Assembly (NCBI GenBank): GCA_021767845.1
Contig: JAASSQ010000004.1
Coordinates: forward strand, 1 to 31,225
Length of the DNA stretch: 31,225 nt
Source of the DNA: Roseovarius sp.
Lineage (GTDB): Bacteria; Pseudomonadota; Alphaproteobacteria; Rhodobacterales; Rhodobacteraceae
Reading direction: 5' to 3'
Each line of letters opens with the position of its first letter. Position 1 is the first letter of the stretch. The position numbers and the translations under genes are program-made. Below the pieces are notes generated by a model that saw nothing but the letters and a program-made list of their open reading frames with translations, did not search any database and was not told where the DNA came from. This document shows, piece by piece, positions 30,211 through 31,225 of the stretch.

Positions 30211-31174
30211 CGGCGATGTCGGCGTGGCGCGCTGCGATCACCCGGTCGCCGCGCATCAGCCGGACATAGCCGCGGTAATCCCCCTCGGGCCAGCCGGCCT
30301 CGGGCGCATGGCGGCCGAAGGCGCGGAACAGTTGCGCCTGCGGGTCATCGAGCGTGACCGTGTGGCTGAAAACCTCGCCTTCGGGGCCTTGGGCAGTGAA
30401 GCGCAGCGTGTCGCCCGGACGGGCATAGAAGGCATGGCCATAGAGCACCAGCGCGGCGTCGGGACCGGCGGTGGCGGTGCGGGCGGCGCCGGATTTGACA
30501 TCCTCGAATGACGGGACGGCAGTCGAGAACCCGGCGGTGAAAAGGCCCGCCCGGTCATAGCCCGGCGCCTTGTCCCAGAGCCTATCGCCCCCGATGATGC
30601 CGCAGGTGTCGCGATCGGTCGGGTTAAAGGGATCGACAACCGCGCCATCCTTTAGCACGCCCAGATGGACATGCGGCATGTTGGTCAGCCCGCTGAGGCC
30701 CACGCGCCCCAACACGTCGCCGGCCTTGACCCGCTGGCCGGATTGCACCGCGATGCTGCCTTGCGCCATGTGGCAATAGAGCGTCTGCCAGCCCCCGCCG
30801 TGGTCGATCCGCACGGCATTGCCGCATTCCCGGCCCTCGATGTCAGGGCGGGTTTCAGGCGTTATGGCGCGGTCGGGCATCCCGTCGCGGATGGCGGCGA
30901 CGGTGCCAGGGGCCGCGGCCAGCACATCGACGCCGGCCTGCATCGCCTCGAAGGACAAAAGCGCGATGTCGGTGCCGCGATGCCCGTCGTGCGATTTCAG
31001 CCCGCAGGTGTAATCGCGTTGGCCGGGGCCGGGATCGGCATCGACGTAATCCTCGATGTAGCAGGTCTGCCCGAGGGTGCAGGCGATGGGAAGGGACAGT
31101 GAACGCGGATCGGCCGCCGCGGGTGCGGCGGCCGATGCCAGTGTCAGAAGGATCGCGAAACGCGCCCGGCGCAT
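30197..31174 (-). CDS. M23 (LytM-type) metallopeptidase, periplasmic
   Basis: A 325-residue protein with a cleavable signal peptide (ALA-rich, cut near residue 20-22). The peptidase M23 domain (about 58-180) keeps the zinc ligands His65-x3-Asp69 (HRGTD) and His170 in HVHLG, plus catalytic His135 (LYCHM) and His168, so it should be active. It would cut peptidoglycan cross-bridges. An all-beta C-terminal region (about 225-325) may be a substrate- or partner-binding domain. Several cysteines (32, 38, 57, 117, 134) may form disulphides. It starts on the last base of an upstream gene's stop (TGATG) and converges on the MotB-like gene with a 14-base overlap. Confidence 0.92.
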   Translation of the reverse strand: MRRARFAILLTLASAAAPAAADPRSLSLPIACTLGQTCYIEDYVDADPGPGQRDYTCGLKSHDGHRGTDIALLSFEAMQAGVDVLAAAPGTVAAIRDGMPDRAITPETRPDIEGRECGNAVRIDHGGGWQTLYCHMAQGSIAVQSGQRVKAGDVLGRVGLSGLTNMPHVHLGVLKDGAVVDPFNPTDRDTCGIIGGDRLWDKAPGYDRAGLFTAGFSTAVPSFEDVKSGAARTATAGPDAALVLYGHAFYARPGDTLRFTAQGPEGEVFSHTVTLDDPQAQLFRAFGRHAPEAGWPEGDYRGYVRLMRGDRVIAARHADIAVTSQ

Positions 31175-31225
31175 CAGTCCGCGGTCAGAAGCGGGGGTTT
31201 TTTGCCCGACAGGCGCGGCCGGTCC
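31174..31225 (-). CDS. C-terminal end of an unidentified protein (cut by window edge)
   Basis: On the minus strand the frame entering the window reads DRPRLSGKKPPLLTAD and ends with a TGA whose last base is the first base of the M23 start codon. This one-base overlap is the common coupling pattern in this window, which supports it being a real gene end. Sixteen residues are too few to name a family. Confidence 0.5.
   Translation of the reverse strand, partial: DRPRLSGKKPPLLTAD

Overview
The window looks like chromosomal DNA of an alphaproteobacterium of the order Rhodobacterales (Rhodobacteraceae/Roseobacter type). The reasons are a G+C content of roughly two thirds by eye, the gene run murA - DUF2948 - hisD - UPF0262 - low-molecular-weight phosphatase, and families typical of that group (DUF2125, Hint-domain proteins, lone rpsD, an extragenic element ending in GAGGTATTTCGAGCCAGATG). 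No plasmid, phage, insertion-sequence or CRISPR signal was seen. All genes look intact except the two cut by the window edges.

Layout. 1-2274 (+): 3' part of a double-domain peptide-type ABC ATPase, overlapping a YcaQ/AlkX-type DNA glycosylase. 2278-5512: KpsF-type arabinose-5-phosphate isomerase (-), MFS transporter (+), TrhO-type rhodanese (-). 5624-7595 (+): nicotinamidase, Fe-S-type uracil-DNA glycosylase relative, SseB-like protein. 7660-14228 (-): the cell-shape operon mreB-mreC-mreD-mrdA-rodA with a 2-hydroxyacid dehydrogenase as last gene. A tRNA-Thr(GGT) lies upstream in the same direction. 14534-18826 (+): small conserved protein, murA, DUF2948, hisD, UPF0262, phosphatase. 18873-21800 (+): a less conserved stretch with a GNAT-like protein, an LpxR-type outer-membrane lipid A deacylase and a Hint-domain protein, with unusual repeats between them. 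21823-22636: rpsD with a clear promoter, a structured leader and a terminator. 22747-25362 (+): hisC, prephenate dehydrogenase and an extensin-like lipoprotein. 25378-31225: DUF2125 protein (-), ChaC (+), a MotA/ExbB-like plus giant MotB-like pair (+), an M23 endopeptidase (-) and the end of another gene (-).

The common thread is the cell envelope. It includes MurA (first committed step of peptidoglycan synthesis), the RodA/PBP2/MreBCD elongasome, an LPS-core sugar enzyme, a lipid A deacylase, two predicted zinc peptidases and a possible peptidoglycan-anchored ion-driven membrane complex. The last of these (27052-30210) is the best candidate for an undescribed system. It combines a four-helix MotA/TolQ-like channel subunit with a MotB-like partner whose transmembrane helix and OmpA domain are separated by about 440 residues of coiled coil, and it converges on the M23 peptidase gene.

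Fine-scale signals worth attention are a hairpin that covers the Shine-Dalgarno of mreC (which starts with TTG), four tandem 11-bp repeats before lpxR, a 9-bp inverted repeat in an AT-rich island before the Hint gene, and a structured rpsD leader. All calls are from reading the sequence and recalled family knowledge; no searches were run.
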